Below, in pieces: positions 9,520 to 17,425 of a stretch of DNA of 64,000 nucleotides. The stretch is taken from contig CP051546.1 of NCBI GenBank assembly GCA_012837155.1, positions 2,230,140-2,294,139 of the forward strand, given 5' to 3'. The number at the start of each line of letters is the position of its first letter. Within the stretch, counting starts at the first letter, position 1. Both the position numbers and the translations under genes were made by a program. Below the pieces are notes generated by a model that saw only the letters and a program-made list of their open reading frames with translations, did no database searches and was not told the DNA's origin. This DNA comes from Flavobacterium sp. (GTDB taxonomy: Bacteria > Bacteroidota > Bacteroidia > Flavobacteriales > Flavobacteriaceae).

Positions 9520-9903
9520 TAATATAAATGGTTAAAATTTGAGGCTTATACTTCATTTGAAAATTTAAAATTGAACCTAAATGATGTTTTGAATGGGTTT
9601 GAAACAAAATGTATTATTAATTTTTAGAATGTACTTAGAAGTGATGAAAAGAAAACAGATTTTAAGCCAATTTCTAAAAGATGGATTGTAAAACGAACTT
9701 TTTCTTGGTTTGAAAGTTACAGAAGATTGAGCAAAGATTTTGAATATCACACTAAAACCAGCGAAGCAATTGTCCAGCTTGCAATGCTCAAATTGATGCT
9801 AAATAGACTAGAAAAATAAAATTTAAACAGTTACTGAGTTTTTTTTATCTTTTTAAAGGTTCTTTCACTTTGAAATAGTTCTTAAAATAGAAAAGTTCTC
9901 TCT

Positions 9904-9960
9904 AGCCCCGATAGTAGCGGCATCCCCGATTCCCATCGGGGATAGAGCGGATATCGGGAG
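9904..9960. repeat. REP-like intergenic repeat
   Basis: AGCCCCGATAGTAGCGGCAT followed by a CCCCGATTCCCATCGGGG hairpin. A related copy begins at 50188 (GCCCTGATGGTAGCGGCATC). It resembles repeats widespread in Flavobacterium. Confidence 0.65.
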
Positions 9961-10000
9961 GGAAGGCATTATGAAAAGCCATCGTTTTGCTCCTAAAAAT

Positions 10001-10024
10001 AACACCAGTCTTTCGACTGGTGTT
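10001..10024. terminator. Bidirectional hairpin terminator downstream of clpB
   Basis: AACACCAGTC / GACTGGTGTT stem with a TTTC loop. T-rich flanks on both sides, so it can end clpB transcription. Confidence 0.7.
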
Positions 10025-10044
10025 TCTATTAATATTCTTTTTGT

Positions 10045-10127
10045 GTCATTTCGACCAAAGGGAGAAATCACATAGATTGCTCATATTTGTTACTCTCACT
10101 ATGAGATTGCTTCGTTCCTCGCAATGA
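10045..10127. repeat. Two short REP-like repeats
   Basis: TCATTTCGACCAAAGGGAGA at about 10046, followed by GATTGCTTCGTTCCTCGCAA at 10105. The second is the inverted copy of 1313-1335. Confidence 0.6.
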
Positions 10128-10130
10128 CTA

Positions 10131-12737
10131 TTAATGAACCAACTCACTCTGATTCCTGAAAACCAATTTCCCATCAAAAGCATCAATCAAAACAATGCTG
10201 TCGGTTGTAATTGTTCCTGACAAAATTGCTGTAGACAACTGGTTTAAAACGTCTCTTTGAATGACGCGTTTTACTGGTCGAGCACCAAATTGTGGGTCAT
10301 ACCCTTTCTCAGACAAATAATCGATTGCTTCCGGCGTGGCATCTAGGGCGATTCCTTGTAGTGCCAGCATTTTTTTGACACTTTTGAGTTGCAAACCCAC
10401 GATTTGGGCAATATTAGCATGAGTCAAAGGCGTAAACATCACAATTTCGTCTATACGATTAATAAATTCAGGGCGCACGGTTTGTTTTAACAAGCCCAAA
10501 ACCTCTACTTTGGCCGCTTCGGTAGCTGCTTCGATACTTCCCTTCAAATTATCGAATTTATCTTGAATGATTTGACTTCCCATATTCGAAGTCATAATGA
10601 TTATGGTATTTTTAAAATCAGCTAGTCGCCCTTTGTTATCAGTCAAACGCCCTTCATCTAGGACTTGTAACAAGATATTGAACGTGTCAGGATGTGCTTT
10701 TTCGATTTCATCCAATAAAATTACAGAATACGGTTTTCTACGCACGGCTTCTGTCAATTGACCGCCTTCGTCATAACCCACATATCCTGGAGGCGCACCT
10801 ACCAAACGGCTCACGCTATGTCGTTCTTGGTATTCGCTCATATCGATTCGGGTCATTGCATTTTCATCGTCGAATAAATATTCGGCCAAGGCTTTGGCTA
10901 ATTCAGTTTTTCCAACACCAGTCGTTCCAAGAAAAAGGAAAGTTCCTACTGGTTTTTTCATATCCTGCAAACCGGCACGACTACGACGAACGGCATCACT
11001 CACGGCTTCGATAGCTTCTTCCTGACCCACGACCCGTTTGTGTAATTCGTCTTCCAGTTTCAAGAGTTTTTCTCTTTCGCCTTGTAGCATTTTCATCACG
11101 GGAATTCCAGTCCATTTCGCCACAACCTCGGCAATATCTTCTCGGGTAACCTCTTCTTTTATCAAGGAAGTTCCGCCCATTTGATCTTCGGCTAATTGTT
11201 TCTGAAAAGCATCTAATCGCCCTTGGGCTTCTTTTATTTTTCCGTAACGAATTTCGGCTACTTTTCCATAATCGCCTTCTCGTTCGGCACGTTCGGCTTC
11301 GTATTTGAAGTCCTCAATTTCGGTTTTTACGGACTGAATAGTATCGACTACTTCTTTTTCAGATTTCCATTTCGTAAAAATTTCGTTTCGGTCGTCTTTT
11401 AGGTTCGCTAAATCCATTCCCAAAACCTTGAGTTTGCTTTCGTCTTTCTCCCGTTTGATGGCTTCGATTTCGATTTCTAATTGCATAATTTTTCGATCCA
11501 AAACATCTAATTCTTCGGGTTTCGAGTTGATTTCCATACGGATTTTAGAAGCCGCCTCGTCCATTAAATCAATCGCTTTATCTGGTAAAAACCGATTGGT
11601 AATATAGCGTTGCGACAATTCGACAGCCGCAATAATAGCGTCATCTTTTATTTGTACTTTATGATGGGTTTCGTATTTTTCTTTGATTCCACGAAGGATA
11701 GAAATAGCACTTTCGGTATCCGGTTCTTCAATCATCACTTTTTGAAAACGCCTTTCGAGTGCTTTGTCTTTCTCGAAATATTTTTGATATTCGTCTAATG
11801 TGGTAGCACCAATGGCACGCAATTCGCCACGAGCCAAAGCTGGTTTCAAAATATTTGCGGCATCCATGGCGCCCTCGCCACCACCAGCACCTACTAGCGT
11901 GTGAATTTCGTCAATGAAAAGCACAATATCGCCTTCGGCAGCGGTTACTTCCTTCATAACTGATTTGAGCCGCTCTTCAAATTCGCCCTTATATTTTGCT
12001 CCGGCAATCAACGCTCCCATATCGAGCGAAAATACAATTTTGTCTTTTAGGTTTTCTGGAACGTCTCCATCCACAATTCGATGCGCCAAACCTTCGGCAA
12101 TAGCGGTTTTACCAACTCCCGGTTCTCCCACCAGCATTGGATTATTTTTAGTTCTACGTGTCAAAATCTGTAAAACCCGACGAATTTCTTCATCCCGACC
12201 AATTACGGGATCAAGCTTGCCCGTTCTTGCCAATTCGTTAAGATTTTTGGCATATTTGTTTAAGGAATTATAGGTTTCTTCGGCAGAGGCCGAAGTAACT
12301 CTTTCGCCTTTTCGTAGTGCTTCGATGGCGGCTTTTAATCCTTTTTCGGTTACACCTTGATCTTTTAATATTTGAGAAACTTTGCTTTTCGATGCGAAAA
12401 TAGCCAAGATTAAATGCTCAATCGAAACGAATTCGTCATTCATTTTTTTGGCAATAATTTCCGCCTCATTAAGCGTTGCATTTGCTGTTCTGGAAAGCAT
12501 AATTTCGCCACCAGAAACTTTCGGAAAGCTCTGAATGGTACTATCTAAAACTTGTTCGAACAACGGAACATTTACATTTAGTTTTTTTAAAATAAAAGGA
12601 GCGACATTATCATCAACCTCAAAAACTGCCTTTAAAATATGTTCGTTCTCTATTTGTTGTTGTCCAAAACTTTGTGCCAATTGTTGAGAAAGCTGGATTG
12701 CTTCCTGCGATTTGATGGTAAATTTATTAATGTTCAT
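10131..12737 (-). CDS. clpB: ATP-dependent chaperone ClpB
   Basis: Hsp100 disaggregase of 868 residues, full length. In order: N-terminal repeat domain (1-150), first AAA+ domain with Walker A GEPGVGKTA (about 204) and Walker B IVLFIDEIHT, middle coiled coil (about 405-525) which marks ClpB rather than ClpA/C, and second AAA+ domain with Walker A GTTGVGKTE (about 605). It works with DnaK to rescue aggregated proteins in the cytoplasm. It is the longest intact frame in the window. It diverges from ytxJ. No heat-shock operator was identified. Confidence 0.97.
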   Translation of the reverse strand: MNINKFTIKSQEAIQLSQQLAQSFGQQQIENEHILKAVFEVDDNVAPFILKKLNVNVPLFEQVLDSTIQSFPKVSGGEIMLSRTANATLNEAEIIAKKMNDEFVSIEHLILAIFASKSKVSQILKDQGVTEKGLKAAIEALRKGERVTSASAEETYNSLNKYAKNLNELARTGKLDPVIGRDEEIRRVLQILTRRTKNNPMLVGEPGVGKTAIAEGLAHRIVDGDVPENLKDKIVFSLDMGALIAGAKYKGEFEERLKSVMKEVTAAEGDIVLFIDEIHTLVGAGGGEGAMDAANILKPALARGELRAIGATTLDEYQKYFEKDKALERRFQKVMIEEPDTESAISILRGIKEKYETHHKVQIKDDAIIAAVELSQRYITNRFLPDKAIDLMDEAASKIRMEINSKPEELDVLDRKIMQLEIEIEAIKREKDESKLKVLGMDLANLKDDRNEIFTKWKSEKEVVDTIQSVKTEIEDFKYEAERAEREGDYGKVAEIRYGKIKEAQGRLDAFQKQLAEDQMGGTSLIKEEVTREDIAEVVAKWTGIPVMKMLQGEREKLLKLEDELHKRVVGQEEAIEAVSDAVRRSRAGLQDMKKPVGTFLFLGTTGVGKTELAKALAEYLFDDENAMTRIDMSEYQERHSVSRLVGAPPGYVGYDEGGQLTEAVRRKPYSVILLDEIEKAHPDTFNILLQVLDEGRLTDNKGRLADFKNTIIIMTSNMGSQIIQDKFDNLKGSIEAATEAAKVEVLGLLKQTVRPEFINRIDEIVMFTPLTHANIAQIVGLQLKSVKKMLALQGIALDATPEAIDYLSEKGYDPQFGARPVKRVIQRDVLNQLSTAILSGTITTDSIVLIDAFDGKLVFRNQSELVH

Positions 12738-12783
12738 TTTAAATAAGTTTAAAATTTAACGATTGAAAGTTTACTGTTTTGAT

Positions 12784-12791
12784 TAACTTTG
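12784..12791 (+). promoter_or_regulatory. Possible -7 motif (TAACTTTG) for ytxJ
   Basis: TAnnTTTG match in the clpB-ytxJ divergent region, 97 bases before the ytxJ start. The long leader makes this uncertain. Confidence 0.35.
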
Positions 12792-12887
12792 AAAAAAATA
12801 TCAAATGTTATTCCATTGTTAAAGTTACGACAAAATGACTGATAAAGGGGTTTTACAAATGGTAAAAATAATTTAAATTAACATCTA

Positions 12888-13283
12888 ATGAGTTTATTAT
12901 CAGCAGTTTTTGAAAATTCTAAAAACCAAAACACCCCTAAAAGCAAAATCAATTGGATTCCGTTAATCGATTTAGCCCAATTAGATGAAATAGTGGCACT
13001 TTCTAACGAAAAACCAGTAGCAATTTTTAAACACAGTACCCGTTGTAGCGTAAGTAGATTTGCGCTTAAACAATTCGAAAATGAATTCAATTCAGAAGAT
13101 AAAGTACTTACTTATTTCTTAGATTTATTAGCATACCGCGCGATTTCAAACGAAATCGCTGCTCGTTTCGGCGTGCATCATCAATCGCCACAATTGCTAT
13201 TGATTAAAGATGAAAAATCAGTTTATAACGTTTCCCATAGTGCCATTGATGCTAAAGAATTGGAAGAAAAAATTGAGGAATAA
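12888..13283 (+). CDS. ytxJ: Bacillithiol system redox-active protein YtxJ
   Basis: Thioredoxin-fold protein of 131 residues. The KHSTRCSVSRFAL motif (about residues 47-59) holds a single active-site Cys, as in monothiol bacilliredoxin-type YtxJ. The C-terminal HHQSPQLLLI matches the cis-Pro region. The family is linked to bacillithiol use and probably removes bacillithiol from mixed disulfides; the specific partner is unknown. The frame is intact. It is divergent from clpB. Confidence 0.88.
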   Translation: MSLLSAVFENSKNQNTPKSKINWIPLIDLAQLDEIVALSNEKPVAIFKHSTRCSVSRFALKQFENEFNSEDKVLTYFLDLLAYRAISNEIAARFGVHHQSPQLLLIKDEKSVYNVSHSAIDAKELEEKIEE

Positions 13284-13302
13284 TTTGTTTAATAAACCAC
13301 GG

Positions 13303-13338
13303 ACTAAAAGTCTATAAATTTGGTTTTCAGACTGAAAG
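13303..13338. repeat. Short dispersed repeat
   Basis: AATTTGGTTTTCAGACTGAA resembles GGTTTGGTTTGCAGACTGAA at about 63516, in the same orientation. Both lie in gene-free stretches. Confidence 0.4.
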
Positions 13339-13368
13339 TACACCAATTAATTCGTGCTAATACCGTTT

Positions 13369-13500
13369 ATTAAGTGATAACTTATGGTATAATGTTGTAT
13401 TTTAAATCTGATAAAAGCAATATAAATCTTTGATTATAAATAGTTTTTATCATTATTCATTCGTTTGACTTTACGTCTTTTTAACTTTCGACTTACTTAC
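13369..13500 (-). repeat. Triplicate 3'-flanking element, copy B
   Basis: About 132 bp homologous to copies at 683 and 52273, ending 9 bases from the pcm stop codon. The hairpin is AATAGT-TTTTATC-ATTATT (13439-13457): the inner pair is T-A where copy A has C-G, and the loop is identical. Confidence 0.8.
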
Positions 13501-13509
13501 ACAAGCAAT

Positions 13510-14149
13510 CTAATTTTTATTTTCTAGCAAGGGTACAAATTTAAAGTCTCCAAACTCGTGTTTTTCAAACTGAGTTTCATTTTCCGAATTAACAAAGTCA
13601 TAATTTGTTTTTCTTCTCCAAGAGGAATTACCATCCTTCCTCCTATTTTTAGTTGCGCCATCAAGGCTTGAGGGATTATTGGCGCTCCAGCCGTAACAAT
13701 AATACTGTCGAAAGGAGCATAATCTGGCAAACCTACATAACCATCTCCAAAAGATAAATATTTAGGTCTAAAACCCATTTTGGGTAATAAATTATTAGTT
13801 TTTTTAAATAATTTTATTTGTCTTTCGATACTATAAACTTTTGCTCCTAAAAGACATAAAACTGCTGTTTGATAACCAGAACCTGTGCCTATTTCAAGAA
13901 TTTTATGGTCTTTTTTACTTCCAACAATTGACTTTGAAAAGCCACTGTGTAGGGCTGCGAAATGGTTTGTTCCTCTCCAATTGGAAAAGCTTTGTCTTGA
14001 TAAGCATAATCTTCAAAACTAGAATTCAAAAAAAGATGTCTTGGGATTTTACCAATAGCCTCCAAAACTCTTTTATCAACAATCCCTTTTCCTTTCAAAA
14101 GGCTTACTAATTGATTACGAAGTCCTTGATGTTTGGCAGTATCTTTCAA
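13510..14149 (-). CDS. pcm: Protein-L-isoaspartate O-methyltransferase (two frameshifts)
   Basis: Uses S-adenosylmethionine to methylate L-isoaspartyl residues and so repair aged proteins. Rejoined length is about 213 residues. The N-terminal part includes FEDYAYQDKAFPIGEEQTIS, then ILEIGTGSGYQTAVL (SAM motif I, out of frame), then DYAPFDSIIVTAGAP and PQALMAQLKIGGRMVIPLG, ending HEFGDFKFVPLLENKN. Frames change at A runs near 13910 and 13575, each repairable by one A. The best start seen is TTG at 14149. Repeat copy B lies just after the stop. Confidence 0.8.
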
Positions 14150-14256
14150 ATTTGGAATGATTTTTTTTGGTAAAAATAAACTTTAATAATTCAAAAATCA
14201 AATAACAATTTCCAAAACTTTAAAGCCTAAACTTCATCCATTAAGCAAATAAATTA

Positions 14257-14264
14257 TATTTTTG
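14257..14264 (+). promoter_or_regulatory. -7 promoter motif (TATTTTTG)
   Basis: TAnnTTTG match 15 bases upstream of the Gfo/Idh oxidoreductase start. Confidence 0.55.
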
Positions 14265-14278
14265 TTAAAATACATTTT

Positions 14279-15274
14279 ATGTTAAAAGTAGGCGTTTTAG
14301 GTGCTGGTCATCTTGGAAAAATACATTTACGATTATTACAACAATCCGAAAAATACGAATTGGTTGGTTTTTATGACGAAAATCAAGAAAATGCAGAGAA
14401 AGTGGCAAAAGAATTTGGCTATAAAAAGTTCTCGACCATAGCCACTTTAATTCATGCTGTCGACGTGATTGATATTGTGACCCCAACCCTTTCGCACTAT
14501 AAATGTGCCAAAGTTTCGATTAAATCTGGCAAACACGTTTTTATCGAAAAACCCATCTCGAATACTCTTGCCGAGGCTGAAGAAATTATTGCTTTTGCCA
14601 AAGAATATAAGGTTAAAGGTCAAGTGGGGCACGTCGAAAGGTTTAATCCTGCGTTCAAAGCGACAAAAGATATGATCGAAAATCCCATGTTTATTGAAAC
14701 CCATCGCTTGGCTGAATTCAACCCTAGAGGCACGGATGTTCCTGTGGTTTTGGACTTGATGATTCACGATATCGATGCTATTTTGAGCGTAGTCAATTCG
14801 AAAGTGAAAGCTGTTCACGCTAGTGGTGTTTCAGTAATTAGTGAAACCCCCGATATTGCCAATGCTCGAATTGAGTTCGAAAATGGCTGCGTGGCTAATT
14901 TGACAGCCAGTAGAATTTCCCTAAAAAATATGCGCAAATCGCGTTTCTTCCAGAAAGATGCTTATATCTCGGTTGATTTTTTGGAGAAAAAATGTGAGGT
15001 CGTTAAGATGAAAGATGCTCCAGAAATTCCTGGAGATTTTGATATTATTCTACAAAATGCCGAAGGCGTAAAAAAACAAATCTACTTTTCGAATCCTGAT
15101 GTGGAACAAAACAATGCTATTCTTGATGAATTGGAATCTTTTGCCGATGCTATCAACAATGACACAACTCCTATTGTCACATTAGAACAAGCGACAGAAG
15201 CGTTGCGCGTTGCTTATCAAATTATTGATTGTTTCCGCCCCCCAACCCCCAAAGAGGCAACTTTATCAAAATAA
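14279..15274 (+). CDS. Gfo/Idh/MocA family oxidoreductase
   Basis: NAD(P)-dependent oxidoreductase of 331 residues. The Rossmann motif is VGVLGAGHLGKIH at the N-terminus and the family's EKPIS is near residue 92 (FIEKPISNTLAEAEE). The C-terminal fold is of the Gfo/Idh type. The sugar or polyol substrate is not predictable. The C-terminus (FRPPTPKEATLSK) is encoded by a repeat rich in C runs (15235-15336), so the last dozen residues may be repeat-derived. It is followed 68 bases later by the 3-hydroxyacyl-CoA dehydrogenase. Confidence 0.85.
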   Translation: MLKVGVLGAGHLGKIHLRLLQQSEKYELVGFYDENQENAEKVAKEFGYKKFSTIATLIHAVDVIDIVTPTLSHYKCAKVSIKSGKHVFIEKPISNTLAEAEEIIAFAKEYKVKGQVGHVERFNPAFKATKDMIENPMFIETHRLAEFNPRGTDVPVVLDLMIHDIDAILSVVNSKVKAVHASGVSVISETPDIANARIEFENGCVANLTASRISLKNMRKSRFFQKDAYISVDFLEKKCEVVKMKDAPEIPGDFDIILQNAEGVKKQIYFSNPDVEQNNAILDELESFADAINNDTTPIVTLEQATEALRVAYQIIDCFRPPTPKEATLSK

Positions 15275-15336
15275 ATAATTAAAAAATCAATCCTATTTTC
15301 CCCTAATAGGAATTCCCCCTTCGGGGGATAGGGGGC
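15235..15336. repeat. C/G-run inverted repeat (REP-like)
   Basis: CCCCCCAACCCCCAAAGAGG at 15238 and CCCCCTTCGGGGGATAGGGG at 15316 can pair. The left half overlaps the end of the oxidoreductase gene. Confidence 0.5.
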
Positions 15337-15342
15337 TGATAT

Positions 15343-16231
15343 ATGAAAACAATAGCCGTCATCGGAGCAGGAACAATGGGTAACGGAATTGCGCATACTT
15401 TTGCACAAAGTGGTTTCGCCGTAAAATTAATTGATGTTTCCGAAAAATCATTAGATAAAGGAATGGCAACTATTGCTGCCAATTTAGACCGAATGGTTTC
15501 AAAAGGAACCATTACCGAAGAAGACAAATTCAAGACCATCAGCAACATCATCACTTATACCGACATCAAGGATGGCGTTGTTGGGGTAGATTTGGTTGTT
15601 GAAGCTGCTACTGAAAATGTAGAATTGAAACTCAATATTTTCAAACAATTGAATGAAGTTTGTTCCCATAACACGATTTTGGCAACCAATACTTCATCTA
15701 TTTCTATTACTCAAATTGGAGCTGTTGTCGCTCATCCGGAGCGCGTTATCGGGATGCATTTTATGAATCCTGTGCCAATTATGAAATTGGTCGAAATCAT
15801 TCGAGGATACAATACCAGCGATGAAGTGACGAAAACCATTATGGCTCTATCCAAAAAACTGGGCAAAACTCCAGTTGAAGTCAACGATTATCCCGGTTTT
15901 TGTCGCCAACAGAATTTTGATGCCAATGATTAACGAAGCTATCGAAACTTTGTACAATAAAGTAGCTGGTGTTTATGAAATTGATACCGTGATGAAACTC
16001 GGAATGGGACACCCGATGGGACCTTTGCAATTAGCTGATTTTATTGGGTTAGACGTTTGTTTGGCAATTTTAAATGTGATGTACGACGGTTTCAAAAATC
16101 CAAAATATGCACCTTGTCCGTTATTAGTTAACATGGTTCGCGCAGGAAAATTGGGTGTGAAATCTGGCGAAGGTTTTTATGATTATAGTGAAAGTAAAAA
16201 AGCAGAGAAAATCTCGAAACAGTTCAGTTAA
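15343..16231 (+). CDS. 3-hydroxybutyryl-CoA (3-hydroxyacyl-CoA) dehydrogenase (one frameshift)
   Basis: NAD-dependent dehydrogenase of about 295 residues, acting on 3-hydroxyacyl-CoA in beta-oxidation or C4 metabolism. The N-terminal Rossmann motif is [18 protein letters not shown]; the active-site His is in [10 protein letters not shown] and the domain junction in VEVNDYPGF. The frame shifts near 15900 where TTTTT replaces TTTT; removing one T gives [17 protein letters not shown] and continues to [12 protein letters not shown]. It is 2 bases before yggS and probably in an operon with it. The symbol hbd would fit but is not certain. Confidence 0.88.
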
Positions 16232-16233
16232 TT

Positions 16234-16898
16234 ATGTCAATCGCACAAAATCTCCTCAAAATAAAAGCCACTTTACCCGAAAATGTAACCCTTGTTGCGG
16301 TTTCTAAAACCAAACCTATTCCTGATTTGATGGAAGCTTATGATGCAGGTCAACGCATTTTTGGCGAAAACAAAATTCAGGAAATGGCCGAGAAATGGGA
16401 ATCCATGCCAAAAGACATCGAATGGCACATGATTGGTCACGTTCAGACAAATAAAGTCAAATTTATGGCACCATTTGTGAGTTTAATTCATGGCGTAGAT
16501 AGTTTGAAATTACTACATGAAATCAACAAACAAGCCAAAAAAAATAATAGAATTATAGATTGTTTGTTGCAAGTTCATATCGCTGAAGAAGAAACCAAAT
16601 TTGGTTTAGATGAAGAAGAATTATCAGGAATTGTTCGTTTCATAACACAGAACAACGAAATTTATAAAACATTCGAATTGTGGGATTAATGGGAATGGCC
16701 ACTTTTACGGATAATCAAGACCAAATTAGGAAAGAATTTACCCATTTAAAATCGATTTTTGATAAAACAAACCAACTTCTAACTCCTAACTTCCAACTTC
16801 TAACTTTATCAATGGGAATGTCTGGCGATTATCCGCTCGCAATTGCATGCGGAAGCACGATGGTTCGAATAGGAAGTAGTATATTTGGAGGAAGATAA
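16234..16898 (+). CDS. YggS family PLP-binding protein (one frameshift)
   Basis: PLP homeostasis protein of about 221 residues (YggS/PROSC/PLPBP). It has no known catalysis and buffers PLP. PLP-binding Lys in VAVSKTKP (about residue 27), then GENKIQEM, WHMIGHVQTNK, GLMGMATFTDN and the C-terminal LSMGMSGDYPLAI with VRIGSSIFG. The frame is lost near 16665 in an A run; one more A gives KNIRIVGLMGM. It follows the dehydrogenase with a 2-base gap. Confidence 0.88.
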
Positions 16899-16953
16899 GT
16901 TTCAATTTCAAAAATCAATGGCAATAACAATTGCAAAAAAAATGTAAAGAAAA

Positions 16954-17322
16954 ATGGAAGTTAACGAACCTAATTTTGATAAAATCTACAATTTTTAAGA
17001 TCGTTTGGTTCGATTTGCGGGAGAATGTATTTTCTTTGTTAGAAAATTAGAAAAGTCTTATGAAATTGAATATTATAAAAACCAATTGATAAGATCATCA
17101 GGAAGTTCTTCATTAAATTATGGAGAAGTTCAAGGCACCATAACAGACAAAGATTTTGTTTTCAAAGTTTCGTTATCCGTTAAGGAGTTGAAAGAATCAA
17201 GAAATTCATTAAAAGTCCTTGATTATATAAAAGCAGGAGATTCAGAAGAAAGAAAATGGCTATTGACAGAAGTTGAAGAACTCATCGCAATTGCTTCAAA
17301 AATGATAAATAATAAGAAATAA
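16954..17322 (+). pseudogene. Four-helix bundle protein (S23/IVP family) with premature stop
   Basis: Homolog of the proteins encoded in 23S rRNA intervening sequences, also found as free genes; their molecular role is unclear. From ATG 16954 the frame reads MEVNEPNFDKIYNF, then TAA at 16996-16998, then in the same frame DRLVRFAGECIFFVRKLEKS to SKMINNKK. LIRSSGSSSLNYGE and VKELKESRNSL are family signatures. The break is an in-frame nonsense codon where AAA is expected, not a frameshift. Restart at TTG 17005 is possible. It is flanked by CAAT-rich simple repeats. Confidence 0.7.
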
Positions 17323-17324
17323 AT

Positions 17325-17425
17325 CAATTTCAATAGCAATAACAATAGTAATTTTCAATTTTTAGTAATTGACATTGATTTTTTGATATTGCTATTGCCA
17401 TTGTTTTTTGATATTGACATTGAAA
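17325..17425. repeat. CAAT/ATTG simple repeat tract
   Basis: Degenerate hexamer units (CAATAGCAATAACAATAG) face their complements (GATATTGCTATTGCCATTG), giving several possible foldbacks. A shorter tract (ATCAATGGCAATAACAATTG) lies upstream of the four-helix bundle gene at about 16914. Confidence 0.55.

Larger units (their letters stand above)
7589..9627 (+). pseudogene. IS630-family transposase, frameshifted and split by IS982
   Basis: N-terminal helix-turn-helix (MRYVELLEEEKKVVDYLYRN), then VKKGRGAKLKL, then the catalytic part with YYGDASHFSLVPNVPYAW (first Asp), VVLDNSSLHTSKKFKEKI (second Asp) and IPPYSPELNLIEILWR (Glu). Frame changes near 7805 (A run), 8000 (A run) and 8305 (T run) can each be repaired by one base. 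IS982 is inserted after WRFVKY, and the C-terminus continues at 9521 as YKWLKFEAYTSFENLKLNL. Confidence 0.8.
7515..9633 (+). mobile_element. IS630-type element A, inserted in the IS5
   Basis: Terminal inverted repeats of about 28 bp: the left TACTTGAAAATAATTAG... matches the reverse complement of the right end TACATTCTAAAAATTAA..., both continuing into AATACATTTT. TA dinucleotides bound both ends, as expected for the Tc1/IS630 group. The element is about 1.08 kb without the IS982 guest. Confidence 0.75.
7021..9819 (+). pseudogene. IS5-family transposase, interrupted and nonsense-mutated
   Basis: The 5' part reads RTIWNAIMYLVKTGCQW, then a TAA where Arg is expected, then MLSNDFPKW onward with DDE signatures GIMDSQSVR and ILADGGYRG. 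After the guests, the 3' part resumes near 9634 as LRSDEKKTDFKPISKRW with IVKRTFSWFESYRR. The catalytic Glu of the usual VERTFSW is Lys here, so the enzyme would be dead even if rejoined. The frame between the parts is shifted as well. Confidence 0.75.
6831..9830 (+). mobile_element. IS5-family element, degenerate, hosting a nested IS630 and IS982
   Basis: The outermost of three nested elements. Left end CTGTTTAAA (6831-6839) and right end TTTAAACAG (9822-9830) are inverted copies; outer borders are approximate. Without its guests the element is about 0.88 kb. It lies between the GH8 gene and clpB. No target duplication could be fixed. Confidence 0.65.

Noticed and set aside
6831-9830. Composite transposon carrying cargo
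   Set aside because: All sequence inside is accounted for by the three nested elements; no passenger gene remains.
11914-12273. Plus-strand open frame of 119 residues within clpB
   Set aside because: Antisense shadow of the ClpB coding region; no independent signals.
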